From Liolophura sinensis (Eukaryota; Mollusca; Polyplacophora; Chitonida; Chitonidae), in assembly GCF_032854445.1 (NCBI RefSeq), contig NC_088301.1, positions 52,751,187-52,815,186 on the forward strand: a stretch of 64,000 bases of DNA, read 5' to 3'. The translations under genes and the position numbers were made by a program. Positions 48,401-60,900 of the stretch are shown in pieces. A model generated the notes under the pieces. That model was given only the letters and a program-made list of their open reading frames with translations, did not search any database and was not told where the DNA came from. Each line of letters begins with the position of its first letter. The stretch's first letter is position 1.

Positions 48401-50660
48401 TTACAAATGAACATGTATAAAAGCTCTCTGTTTTCAACGATCTTGTGAGATGTAGAGCACGAGACACATACTGTATTACAAATCAACTGAGTGCAAAGGG
48501 GAACAGGAGAACATCAAAGATTTCACAGTGAGTGGATTTTTTGGCCTACATGCCAATTCAATTCACTACAATGAATGGAAGTTGGAGTTCAGGTTACTGA
48601 GGTTATGCAACAGGACATAGTGACCTTGGTAATTCTAAATCCACAAATGTAATTGATCACTCCGTACAAATTACAAACCCATGGATAAAACCTCAAATGT
48701 TTAACGTGCACAGAAGTGAAAGCACTGCTGTCACAACACAGAAATGTGTAATTTAGCTGACAAATTGTTCTGAAAATCTAATTTATTCCAAGTAATTGGT
48801 AGCATTGTCGTTAGAATTTCAACAAGACCTGCATTTCTTCAGACTAAGGTTTTTTCTCTCATCTGCTTTAGGAATCCTGATTTAATGTTTTTTCATCTTC
48901 AAAAAAACACTTTACCCACTGAATTCATTTTTGAATCTCTTGAACTCAAATGTCTCTTTGCAGCATTTCTCCAACACGAGACAGACGACCATTCAAGAAA
49001 AAACTCCTCTTACAAATGACCTACTTCCTAACGTCAATAGTTTCTGCCAGGAATGCACCTTCAATGAAAAAAGAGATATGTGAGATCTAACAAAGATCCA
49101 CCTAGAGTTTAAGCAGTCCGAACAATGTCAAAGGAGAAAAAAGTTTGATTGATACACATGTCTGGATTTAGATAATAGGCTATGCCACAGACATTTCTTA
49201 AACAATGATCATCAGGAAAAAAAATAAAGAGACATGTTCTTAGTTCCTCCACAAAATCAACCCCCTGAACTCCATCATTTGTGAACTGGAATAATTCAAT
49301 GGCAGTGTGTGGGTAATCAATTCTCAAGGAAACCGATGCGTACGCATGATACATTCCAAAAATAAACATTTCAAGCAAAGTCATACAACTACATCTACAT
49401 GTCTCCTTAAACTTCCAATTATGGATAAAGAAAGGAACAACAAAATACTCTCTTATATGAGAATGTTCCTATAGCCAATGAGTTGGTCACTGTTGTGTGC
49501 CATACAGAGTACAGCAGTTTGTAATCGCAAAGCTCTTGAGGGAAACCACCACCTGGAATTATCGCAAAAATAAATGAGATCGAGAAGAAATAAATATGTG
49601 CTAAATTGACACAATATCAATTTTTCCTTCAAGTGAGGCAACCTGTCACCAAAATGGCTCCCACAGCTTCCATCTGATGAGAAATCAAGCTATGCTGGTT
49701 GAACAAGTGTTAGCACATACTGACTCGTGTCAAGGCCCCGAGGCCTTGTTCAGCAGAATGTGACAATCTGTGGTGGGGCAGTGCTAGAATTATGCACTAA
49801 ACCAGCCATGAAATCAACACAATCAGCTATATTAATTTGGTTGTATTGGGCCGTAGGGACATACACTTGTATCTATGAGCCTCATGGTCCAGCAGCCAGC
49901 CTTTAACAACACCGTCAAACTGCTGCCGAAACCCATTTGTAGCCAGACATCAAACAAATGAACAATGTATAGTAGCACAACATCAATGGGGCCAATCAAA
50001 GCTGATCAGAAACTTCCCATCCATGCTTCAACAGCCAAGGACTCTGAACAAATGGAGCAAAACTCAATTTCTGCCACTAAGCCTTTTTTAACACACACAC
50101 ACACAACTGAGAAAACAAAGTATCTATTATCTTAAATGATGAATCAAAAACTTGGCTGCAGTTCCAGAAGGTATCGACAAGACTATGTGAAAGATACATG
50201 CTAGTACAACGCAACATGTTACATGTACTCCATATTTTCTGTCACTGATATTTCAGGACAAATGCAGGAGTTGCCTCTGTATAACAACTGCTTCTTTTAA
50301 CATTGCTCAATACATGTAGAACGTTTCGTAACTCAGATAAAAAGTTACATATCAGTCAAGAAAATAATGACCATCACTTAATATTACAATTCATGTATAT
50401 TTTGTATGTGATCCTGCAGTGATATCTTCCAACCATCTTCAAACAAACAAGTACTTACACTACAATGCTGCAATAGGACACATTCCAGATGTACAAGACT
50501 ATTTCTTCTACATGCATATGCCTTTCTCTCTGCTAAGAATCCATTAATGTACAAAAGTATATAATTTAATAATCATACATGTGAACACTCGAGAGACTTG
50601 TCTACACATGTTGTTTTATGTCCTTTTGCCACTGGTGTATTGAATATTACTTTATATCAA
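45488..50660. other. Noncoding, upstream of SARM1, with one SINE
   Basis: No recognised gene. A 158-base minus-strand block at 45927-46084 has acceptor-like and donor-like borders and is discussed as a finding. A SINE copy lies at 48177-48313. Other open frames show no family similarity. Confidence 0.5.
48177..48313 (+). mobile_element. 5'-truncated SINE copy
   Basis: Reads GTCTGCAGCAACCTGCAGATGG, then TGTATAAGTGAAGTATTCTTG and ACCAATCAAATATAATAA. This is the body and tail of the main SINE family with several substitutions. Confidence 0.75.
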
Positions 50661-52073
50661 CAGGGTTCGTACAGGTACATGAAAATAAAATTCAAGGAGT
50701 TTTCAAGGAGTTTTCCAGGATTTTTTTGTCATTTTCAAGGCTAGTTTGAATATACCATGGTGCAAATTATAGACTATATTTCAAGTCTGAATTATAGATG
50801 CTTTAATTTGCATGCATGTATATTGAATAGTACACTTGCTTTTGCAAGAAATATCTGCCCTTCACCTCTGTAATGTGACACATTCTCTGACCCAGCCTTG
50901 GCACAGTAAAAAAATGAACGCCATATATCATTATGCAGGGCTTACTCTGGGTCAGTATTTTTTTTAGCCAGTCACTTTAGCCACTCATAAGATTTTGTAG
51001 TAAATACTATTTTTCTTTAGCAATACTTCCTTAACGGCCATGACTCTTGTAGGTCTCCTACTGTAATTTGTTTTTATCTGCCTTGGTGTAGCTGCTAGAA
51101 TGAGTTTGGTCTCTTCCAGCTATATCTGGAGTTTATCAAATGTTACATTTAGAATAATTACCCTCAAAATAATGGACCAATGCTTGGCAGCATGTTTTTG
51201 TTTTTTGGAAAAAAAAAATCATTCAAAAAATCAATTTTTTTAACCTATCTGTAGGATCCAAGTAAAATGCAATTTTCTCCATCAGAAAAAATCATTACGA
51301 AATTGATTTGTGAATTCAGTTTATTTAAATGCAACATTATGATCAGTACATTGGTGTAACACGGTCTGACAGGAGAAAAGCAGGCGGCATACACATTCAT
51401 GTAACGGCACATATTCTGAAACATTTAATTCACTTCGGATCCAAAAAAAATAGTTTATTAAGTTGTAACTCTACTTTGATTTATTTCCATTGATAATTTT
51501 TTTTTTTTTTACAATTGGCGATTCATTATTTAACAAAAATGATTTCAAGCTTCATTTAATGTAAGTCAACTTGCATCAATGCTGATCCCCCTTTGTAGAT
51601 TTCTGTCAAGTAATCGCCATACAACTGTGTTGTTGTTGTTTCGACGAGATGAGGCCATTTGAAATGAAAGTCAGTGGATTATTTTCATAAGAAAGACTGC
51701 AAAAATCTGCTAAAAACCCCAGAAAACTCTCATTCTGGATTTTGTATAACATTTGTAATTTTTCCTAAGTACATAAATTTGTTGCCAAAAAAAATTTGCT
51801 TTTTTTTTCAAATTTTATCGCCATTTCAAAAAATTGTTCTAAATTTGCGACAATGGTGGGCACCAGCGGAAGCCCTGATTATGGGAGAATTATGAGCGAG
51901 CTCCCGATATACAGACTCAGCAGTCAGCAGACAATATCTAAGTTCTGGACAAACTAAGATTTTCAAGGAGTTTCCAGGAGTATTTGTTTTTTTTTAAGGA
52001 ATTTCAAGTACTTGAAAATGAAATTGTATTTTTCAAGCACTTTCAAGGAGTTTCAAGGACTGTGTGCACCTTG
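50661..52073. mobile_element. Outer hAT-like non-autonomous element with diverged terminal inverted repeats
   Basis: Left end CAGGGTTCGTACAGG; right end in reverse complement CAAGGTGCACACAGT. Inside the left end are repeats of TTCAAGGAG, and the right end has TTTCAAGCACTTTCAAGGAG and related words. This architecture matches a common animal repeat that begins with CAGGGTTCG. No transposase frame is present and no clean target duplication remains. It is split by a second element at 50936-51877. Confidence 0.68.
50936..51877. mobile_element. Inner hAT-like non-autonomous element with 6-bp target duplication
   Basis: Left end CAGGGCTTACTCTGGG; right end in reverse complement CAGGGCTTCCGCTGGT (13 of 16 match). 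ATTATG lies immediately outside both ends (50930-50935 and 51878-51883). The 942-bp body is AT-rich with no transposase. CAGGG ends suggest the hAT superfamily. A 6-bp duplication is shorter than the usual 8 but occurs in some hAT groups. Confidence 0.8.
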
Positions 52074-55000
52074 TTAAAATATATATATATAGATAGACTA
52101 TAAATATGTTCTATTACTTACATTACTATTAAATCCACAAATAAGAAAATAAACAAAATACACGTATTAATACATAAATGCATTCTTAAAATTTAATATG
52201 TAATATTTTTAAAATGCCATAACGTCTCCAAATATGTACATTTATGCACTGAAGAGAAGTTTAGTAAGATTTAAAACTCATAGTTTTCTATATTACTTCT
52301 TCTTCATTTTACATTTATTTTATATCTTTGTGGGTGTCTACCATCAACATATCTGCATGCGTGTAACTTTACATTTATACTTACATGTATATTAAGAAGG
52401 AACATCTATCTTAGTTGGTGTAATGAATATCTGACAAATGTAAGAGTACATCTGTCCTGAACACGTAGAGTTATGTCTGCTTTTGATCAACACAAAATCT
52501 ATCATGCAATTTGGTAGAACAAATTACAGCTGATTAGGTTAGGTCTGAACTGAAGCCACTTGATGTGTACCATGTTGTGCATGTAACCATGAAAGCTTGA
52601 CTAATGTGGAGAGATATGAGCTGGCCATTTTGTTAATTCGCTAGTTCCACATGGAACTGATCTGCTAAAGAGGTTAAGGAAGATGGGGACAGTGTAAAAG
52701 TGGGTGGGCCGTCCAAAGGATGGTTAATCAATCCTTCACAGTGATCAGCATTGCTCCTCTGAGATCTATACTCTGATAAGTATAGCTAGCAGTACAAGAA
52801 AAGGGCAGAGGCTGGGTGGGTAAGGAGAAGACAAATACACCTTCACAACACTCTCCCACCATTACAATCTGCTTACTTGTCAGGGTCAATAGCACTTGTG
52901 CAGATTGGCACTGATAGACGTCCTCCTTGGGAGAGAAAATGATTCCGGGTAATGTTAGTGGTTGATTGGTCAGATGGACATATGTCCCAGACAATGAACC
53001 AAGGCCAACCTTTCACACACAATATGTAAGCCTTTGGTACTGTGACAGTATAGTAGTATTCTGTTTGAATCTTAATGCACTCCAAGAGATCCTGTGTGAT
53101 AGCAATGGTGGTCCACACATGCAGTCCAGATATCTGACATAAACTTAATTTACATGTACGTGTATGTGAATACACGTATATAAACTCTTGAACTCACAAA
53201 CCAAGGTGAAGCCATTCATACGCTTTATAAAAATCAAATGAAGTTATTGGCAAGAAATGTACTTAGGCAGGAAATAAATAAAGACACGTTTCAATTATCG
53301 TATCTACAGTTGTTAAGACGTAATTCTCAGATCAAATTCTTTATTCATGAGTTTTAAACCTGCATATTAATGAGGATATTGCGTATTCCACAGCCTACTA
53401 CATTTTCAAATACTTAGGTGGCCCAGACTAAACTTCTTTGGCTAGGATTTGTATTTCTTTTTGCAATCTAAACAGGCTTGATCCAAATGACTAATTGATG
53501 ATCAGTTGGTTTGGGGCATCACGCAAAGTCTTCATTTCACCTCCGTAAAATATTCATGGCCAAGCAGGAAAATAAAGAGCTAAGGTTTGTAGGATAGAAG
53601 CTTGGGATGCCTGGCAGCTGCATCCACAGCTTCAAGTTAACATTACAGCAGATTACAGAACATCTCATACCATATGTCCAGTAAATGTTTATGTAGCCAA
53701 AGGTGTTAACACAGCTTTACTTCCACATTCCTTTAGGAACCCACTATCATTGATCTACCAATGAGTTCATGCAATATTTAATGGGGCTTTCACATAAGAT
53801 AAACTTACAGATTGATCCTTAAGGGTTGGTTGTAAATTGCAGACAGTTTCAACACCATTTGAGGGGGTGCGTGTGGACAAGACATTACTGGAGCTATTTG
53901 GAAGCATAGTGTGAAACCTGTGACATTTAAGGTATTGTAAATGTGTATACAATGCAACTTTTTAATCCAATTCATGCATGCATGTAGATGTATTTGCGAA
54001 TAAAGAGTGTTACTGCCAATAAGTTGCAGTGATTCCAGAACAAGCAAATAAACATATTTAATATAAACATTTGAAAACATAATAGATTTTGAGACACACA
54101 AGTTTTCACTGAGCTGAAACAAAATGCCAGCTGCACGTAAATCAAAAACAATTTAAAGGAAAAAGTTTTATGAGAAACCCTAAGCAGCTCACAGTTATCA
54201 GAAAATGATAGCATCTTCTGAAAAAGTGGTCTGACCAGCAACTATACATGTTGATGAGCCTAAAAAGTCTAATGCAATATACATGAACCTCAATATACGT
54301 GAACTAGAACACAGCAAGGTGCAATGAGCAGAGTATCAATCAGATATTCTGAGTATGTATGTCCCACCACTGTTTTGACAATTGTACTCAAGAATACATG
54401 TATTCAGAGAATAATATACAGAGTTTTAAATGTTTGACCAACAAAAATATACGCCCCAATGAACCACAGGCCTCTCATATGGTCAGTGTAACCTCTGATT
54501 ATCATCACCCTATGCCGATTAGGTTTTAAGATATGAGCAAATTAGTTTACAAATACAAACTACATGCAGGATGTCATGGCAAATGTTTACCAAATGAGCA
54601 CAAAGATAGAAAAACCATCGATCTGACTGACTAAAACATACATCACTAACAAGTAACCTGTGTGTTTTATTGTCACCTAATATTTCTGCAAAAAATGTGA
54701 GCAAATTACAGAACATGTCACCAATTCACACAAAAAAAAGTACAGATGGACACTCATCCATTTAAAAGACCAAAAATATGCAAATATGCACCAGCCACAA
54801 ACATCTCAACCCATAGACAGACATGATTTTCACAGGCCAAAGATATGCGAACACCAGAAACCCCTCCTACACTCAGTGCAACCTGTGCATATAATGATTC
54901 TGCTATAATGAGTTTCTAACAAAACCTGATCAATGGACCAGGGAGTTTTCATGCCAAATTTCTTTTCGAAACTCAATTTGAAAAAAATTAAAAACTAAAA

Positions 55001-56100
55001 ATTTTGCCATTTCTGAGGAGAAAAACTCAATTTTTTTACCTTTTAGTATGCATTTCACATGACTAAAACTTATGAAGATTTTTTACTGGAACATATTTGA
55101 GACTAGATTTTTGCTTATGAGCTTGTGACAAAATTTCTGACTGCTAATTTCTTCAATTTTTTTGTTTGGGCTCAACTCACTGAATGACTTTTTCTGCACC
55201 ATTTTCTATTCCACCATGCTCATGCAGTGACAACCCAGTAAAACAATGGTCACAATGTAACTTCTCAAGAGTTGGAACTTTATCTTGCATATCTTGCTTT
55301 ATAATGTGTAAGTTCTTCATCCATTTATTCAAGACAATTTTGGACAAAGGCAAACATGCAGTTCTGTTGTAAATATTGTTCTCTTTTCCTTTTTTTCAAT
55401 GGCATTTACAAAATTATCAGAACGTAAATGGTCCTGGATTGAGCACAAGAAGGAAATCTTCCCACTGATAAACAGAGAAGCCAGTAATCTGCAAGCTAGC
55501 ATCCATTATGTGCATGGGGGCGTAATAGCCAAACGATCATGCTTGAATGTTTTGAAGCTGTTCAGGCATTACTGGAACTTATGGCCTTTAACATCTAATC
55601 AGTGGTAACAAAACATGTATCAGAAAAATGTAGCAGAATGTGGTACATTGAACACATGAAGACAATGCATGTTTATATCGAAATGCATGTGCTGTAAAGC
55701 AGTTTGTCTATAAAGATAGAATGAATAATTCAAGCAAATCCATGCATGGTACACACACAAAGTTTAAATACAATTTTTCATAAATGTACAATACATGTGC
55801 ATGTGGCTGTTTCCAAATGATGATTCAAACTGTTACTTACACATGAGTGTTGAAATAAGAAAAAAAAATTGGTCTGTTCAAAAATGCACCTATATACACA
55901 AATATATGCCCTCTGCAAGAGTTCAAACACATACATGTACTAAAGGATTTTATCTAACGATTTAAAAAAAAAAAAAGAATTTAGTTGCCTCAGGCATAAA
56001 ACATCAATAACAATCCATCTTGTCAATCTACATGTACAAAAATAAACACACATGTACATATATTACAAAAGCATGTAATTCAGATTCTCTAGTTTCCAAA
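52074..56100. other. Noncoding, nothing firmly recognised
   Basis: AT-rich sequence with many short open frames. One minus-strand stretch at about 52873-53070 ends at a donor-like GTAAGC and is discussed as a finding. No repeat family or RNA gene was recognised. Confidence 0.5.
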
Positions 56101-56283
56101 GGGCTTCCATGGCCTAGTGACTAGCACGCTAGCATCTCAACAATGCAGTTGCTGTGATTTAAAGTCCACATAAAGACGGCTTCCTCTCTATGACTTGTAT
56201 GAAGAAAGGTCTTCCAGCAACCTGCAGATGGTTGTGGGTTTCTACCTGGTTTCCTCCAACCATAATGCAAATAAATAATTAAA
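56101..56283 (+). mobile_element. SINE copy with tRNA-like head and deleted tail
   Basis: Head TTCCATGGCCTAGTGACTAGC, body CAGCAACCTGCAGATGGTTG and TTTCCTCCAACCATAATGCA, then directly AAATAAATAATTAAAT. The conserved segment between 'cataatgc' and the A-rich tail is missing, so the copy is internally deleted. Confidence 0.75.
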
Positions 56284-56879
56284 TCTACTTTTTTTAGACG
56301 TTACATTTTGTATTCACATTAATGCCATTCAATGATGCTTCATCATCAGAGTTCTGCCTACAAATTTGGATGTTACTATTCACCTGCATAAGCAGGTTAG
56401 ATATTAGAGCTTCCTTCAATCAAACAATGTTCTTAATATGTAGCTAAAAACTTGTCACATACTTTCATATGTACATGTAGATGTCCACATTCCATTTATG
56501 GTATATGTACATGTGTACCAGCCTTTGACTGACCAAGTGATGAATCAAATGCAATGGTTAATAGTTAAGGACTTCAACATATAAAGAAACATGTGTGCAT
56601 TAATAGTATGTATGTACACAAACATGTCAGAATCATGCATGTGCATGATAATGTAAGAAACATGATGATGTAAATATGTGCCTTACATCCATGAAGCATG
56701 TGTGTGTATGAATTGGACCTGAACTCACAGCGATAACATTAGTTGAACCTGCACACAGGTTTTTGGTCATTGTGCTGCACTGTGTGTAAACTTGTAAGAA
56801 ACATACACGTATACAAATGCAATGAGTTCTACATGTCCACGATTTCAAGGTACTTTTCTTTTATACTTGTACTTTAGTC
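56284..56879. other. Noncoding, nothing recognised
   Basis: AT-rich, with TACATGTA words; no gene or repeat identified. Confidence 0.5.
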
Positions 56880-57209
56880 TACCTGAGTTAGTGTGACTTG
56901 GCCTGCAGGTTCAACCCTGCCCTTGGACAGGGAACTTGTAGATTTCTCTGATATCATTTTACATTAACCCTAACATAAGTGGTTAACAGCAGTTGTTGAG
57001 GTGTTTGCGCAGTCTCAAGTTTGTCATATGGCAAGTCCACACTTCATGTATGAAAAGCTTGGATCAGTAAGTTGCCATTGGTCAGTGGTCAACTTTGTCA
57101 CTCCAGCTTCCTCCAAACCATAAAACTAATTGCCATCACAGTGCAGGTATAAATGAAAAATGAGTATGGCACTAAACAACAGTGAAATAAATAAATAAAT
57201 AAATAAATG
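56880..57209 (+). mobile_element. SINE-like copy with (AAAT)n tail
   Basis: A box B-like GGTTCAACCC lies near 56908. The 3' part reads CAGCTTCCTCCAAACCATAA, TATAAATGAAAAATGAGTATGG and ACTAAACAACAGTG, then AAATAAATAAATAAATAAAT (57184-57208). The middle does not match the other copies, so this may be a third variant or a composite. Confidence 0.6.
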
Positions 57210-57630
57210 AATACATATACATGTAAAATGTGTGTGTACATGTACATGATACTTCAGTTCAGATATAATGAGAAACATGTTACTGAGTGTAACAGTTTGT
57301 GCCTCAGCTGTGGCATGTTGACCTGAGGACACGATGGCAATGGACAGAAGCAGGATACAGTCATGATGACCCAGGAAATCAAGGAGGCACACTCGCAGCA
57401 GCGGCTGTATGATTACCTTGCAGTCTACAACCTCACCCAACTCGACTTTTAATTTGCTTAATGCAACAGAAATCCTTCAAGATGTGGTATCATGTTGACA
57501 TAGATCTGTAGCCCAGGCAACTGGCTAAAAGAGATGAGGATGAGAGGAAAAAGGCCTACTTCGTGGAGTCATCTTAAATCTTTTAAAGGCAATCAGCAGT
57601 TAACAGCAGCCTTATGGTTAATGTGCCCTT

Positions 57631-57845
57631 ACAAGTATAACAAATCAACTTCAAACCAACAAATACAATTCAACTGTAACCTACGAGTACAAATCAACTG
57701 TAAGCCTGAGAGTATAAATCAACTTTTAGGCCTACAAGTATAATTCAACGTTAGGCCTACAAGTATAATTCAACGTTAGGCCTACGAGTATAAATTAACT
57801 TTAGACCTACGAGTATAAATTAACTTTAGGCCTACAAATAAAAAC
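57631..57845. repeat. Minisatellite, period about 25 bp
   Basis: About eight units of the type AnGTATAAnTnAACnTTAGGCCTAC. The last five are nearly regular; the first few are degenerate. Two adjacent units (about 57733-57782) are identical. Confidence 0.9.
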
Positions 57846-57857
57846 CACACTCAACAT

Positions 57858-57990
57858 GATTTGATCTGATTGATGTTTCACCTACATGTATGCAACGATA
57901 GTCATGGTCATGAGTGGAGGAAACCAGAATGCCTGGGGGAAGTCATTGATCTTGGAAAGCTACTGAACAACATTCCCATGTGTGACACAC
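57858..57990 (-). mobile_element. Degraded SINE fragment
   Basis: The plus strand reads GATCTGATTGATGTTTCACC, later GTGGAGGAAACCAGAATGCC. This corresponds to a decayed tail and body of the main SINE family. Confidence 0.5.
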
Positions 57991-60900
57991 ACAGATCTTA
58001 GATGCACACCATTTTGTGGAAGACAATTAAAGTCATGCAATGATTTTATAGCAATACCTGACAACTGATTTTTTTTTTGAACTGATCTTGGGCTGGTTTC
58101 TGTTGTTTGGATCGCTGTGCTACTAGAAAAGAACTTAGAGTAGACTTTTCATGGTTCGCTATTTAAGTGTGCATTTGCTGCTGTGAACCGAGAATTTTCA
58201 TAAACAACATCACAGCGATAGTATCGTTCAGAAAAATATGGTTCTAAAGTGTATTTTTTGCCTAGTTGTATCTTCGGTCACTTCATGCTGAGTCAGAACA
58301 TCTCGTGAGCCTCTACTACCGAGAAATGTGCAGAAGGCAGTTTTACTGAACATGCGACTAATCAGCAATGTTTACAACAATTACAATCACTTGCATCAGT
58401 GTGATAACTTTTGAGAGACAGTGGTCATGAGGAGTTGCCAAACAGTGCTAATCTACTGTACCTTTCACGAATTATGAATAACGCTATCTTGATTTTACTA
58501 CAGCACTTATTTAACTTAGATTTGGCAACAATGATACCAAAGAGCTTGGCTGTAGGAGTCACATGAACGGAAAAATTCAACTCAAAACATTCAATAGTGA
58601 AGCCATGAATTTTGTAATTTGCGGTCATTTCTATGCGACCACCACATCAACAATGGAATATTCCTATAATGTTTTGTGCTTTACATGTATATGTATGCAA
58701 AACCTCAGCTTAAATAGCGGTTTTATTTTTTCCCTTTGATGGATAGCTTTCCTGCAAAGTGCAATTAAAGCTTACACATGTTCATTATTGTGTCTTTTTC
58801 AAAGGTTGAGCTCTGAAGATGAAAACTGGTCAGTAGATAAACTACTGCCCTTTATTTAAGTCTGTTTCACTAATAAAACTAGTGACATCTGACACCAGTA
58901 CCCTAAGCACGTTTATGCCACTGTCCTTAAACCAAGTTCTTTCATACTGAAAATAGTCTTGAGTGGGTTTACCTGAATTCACAACCCAAACACAACCTGT
59001 TTTATAGCACAGGTGTGCATAGCCATTGCACGGAGTATGCCATTAGATCACTGTCAGATGCAAGTAGTGCAGCTACATGTAATTGGTACACAACCCATTT
59101 AGTCCATCATGCAGGTAGCAATTACCTGAACGACTTGTGCTGCTTAATCTCTGTTACACTGTTATGGCCTAAAACAGATGCTCTCTTGATGACGAGGCCT
59201 CTAGCCTTCTGTTTAGTGCAACTGAAGGAGCTGACAAATTTGATACCAATGGCTCATGTACATAATCCACAATGACAAATAGAATCAACTGTACCTAAGT
59301 AAGTTAACATTGTTGACATTGTTGTTAACTTACATGTACTAAGACTGAACGAAGCAGAAAGGAGAATACTGGCCAAATATTACAAAATTCATGGATAGAC
59401 AACATGTTTTAAGTACAGAGACTATTTATGGTATACTAGTATTTGTTGGCGATTGTGACACCTGGAATTGATGAAGTAGTAGTGAAAAATGCAACACTTG
59501 GTGGTCAGCTTTGATCAATGAAGATTTGTACTCATTTGCCAAGTTACATGTACTTTGTTCATATGAAGAGTTCACTGTGTTACACAGATTAGGTCACTTT
59601 CCACTTGCATGATAAAACCTGGGTTATTCTGACAGAGCACACAGCCGATAGATTCAAATGGTATGTCGTTTAGAAAGTATGACATAGATATACTCTGAAG
59701 CAGATGAAAAATAAGATGGGTACAAACAGTTTGGAAGCTGAATAACTGCAGTTCCAGTTTGTTGTATCAAATTTCTCTCCAATATAACTGTTGATATCAT
59801 TTAAGAGACACAAATCTCATAGAAGGTATGTTCATTCAATAAAGGGAGAGGACATTCACGGAAGATAACTGTTAAAGGTGCATAATGATGTGAATGACAT
59901 CGTTCTTTGTATATATATGACAATATTAAAACAGAAACTAAATTTACCTGTGATGAGACTATCAACCATGCTGTGCACATAATACTAATGTATAGCACCA
60001 GGTAAAAGTGGCCGTACTATGTATTTTTGTATTACACTCTCTTCACTGACAACAATTGCAATAATGAAGACATCTGTGAACACTGTCCAATTTTGGGACC
60101 TCAGAAGATGTAGGATCTGATCAGTATGTCTGATACATACTTATATGTACTTATGTATTTGTACCTGTCTGTACATATTTAGCATGCCTAAATCTGTATG
60201 AACACTATATGTACTTCATGGAAATATGAACAATCAAGTTGGAGATAAATGCTTTTGGTGTCATGTGGCCCACTTTAAGCGCATCATCAACCATACCGAA
60301 AAGATATAGTTATATGAAAATACCACTGATTAATATTTCTAAATAATACACGTCTGTCAGTGTGATATAATTTAGCCTAGAGCATGTGGAAATAATCAGT
60401 TGGGCAATACCTCTCTTAATGTTTGTTCATTAACATGTCATTATGCTTTGCTGCATTACACACAATACACATGTAGCATGGGAATAAATCATTTTGAATA
60501 TAAATCATCATGTATGTAATCCTTGTTGTATCTGACTAGTAAACACATAACTGTATCCACACAAGAATGTCTCTCAAACAGTAAGAACTTTGAATGTAAC
60601 AACAATAACAAAGAAAGAAACCTTTGCTTCATATCCGAACTGTTGTGAATTGGTAATACACTGCTTTTAGAGTTATCAAGCCATCACCTGCATACAGTGT
60701 ACCTCACGAAAACGTAACTTTTGTACAACAGAAGAAGGAATTGAGTGTTTGTAATTTTACAAGTTTCTTCACAAGTACCAAAACAAAGAAGCATCACAGT
60801 AGAAAGCTTACACTTTAAGTGCAACATCTAATTATAATTTAAACCAAGCACAATCATCTAAAAAGTGAAGAAATTACTTAAACGAGACCATAATTTATAT

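Noticed and set aside
57631-57845. CRISPR-like array
   Set aside because: Units are contiguous without unique spacers and the context is a metazoan genome; it is a minisatellite.
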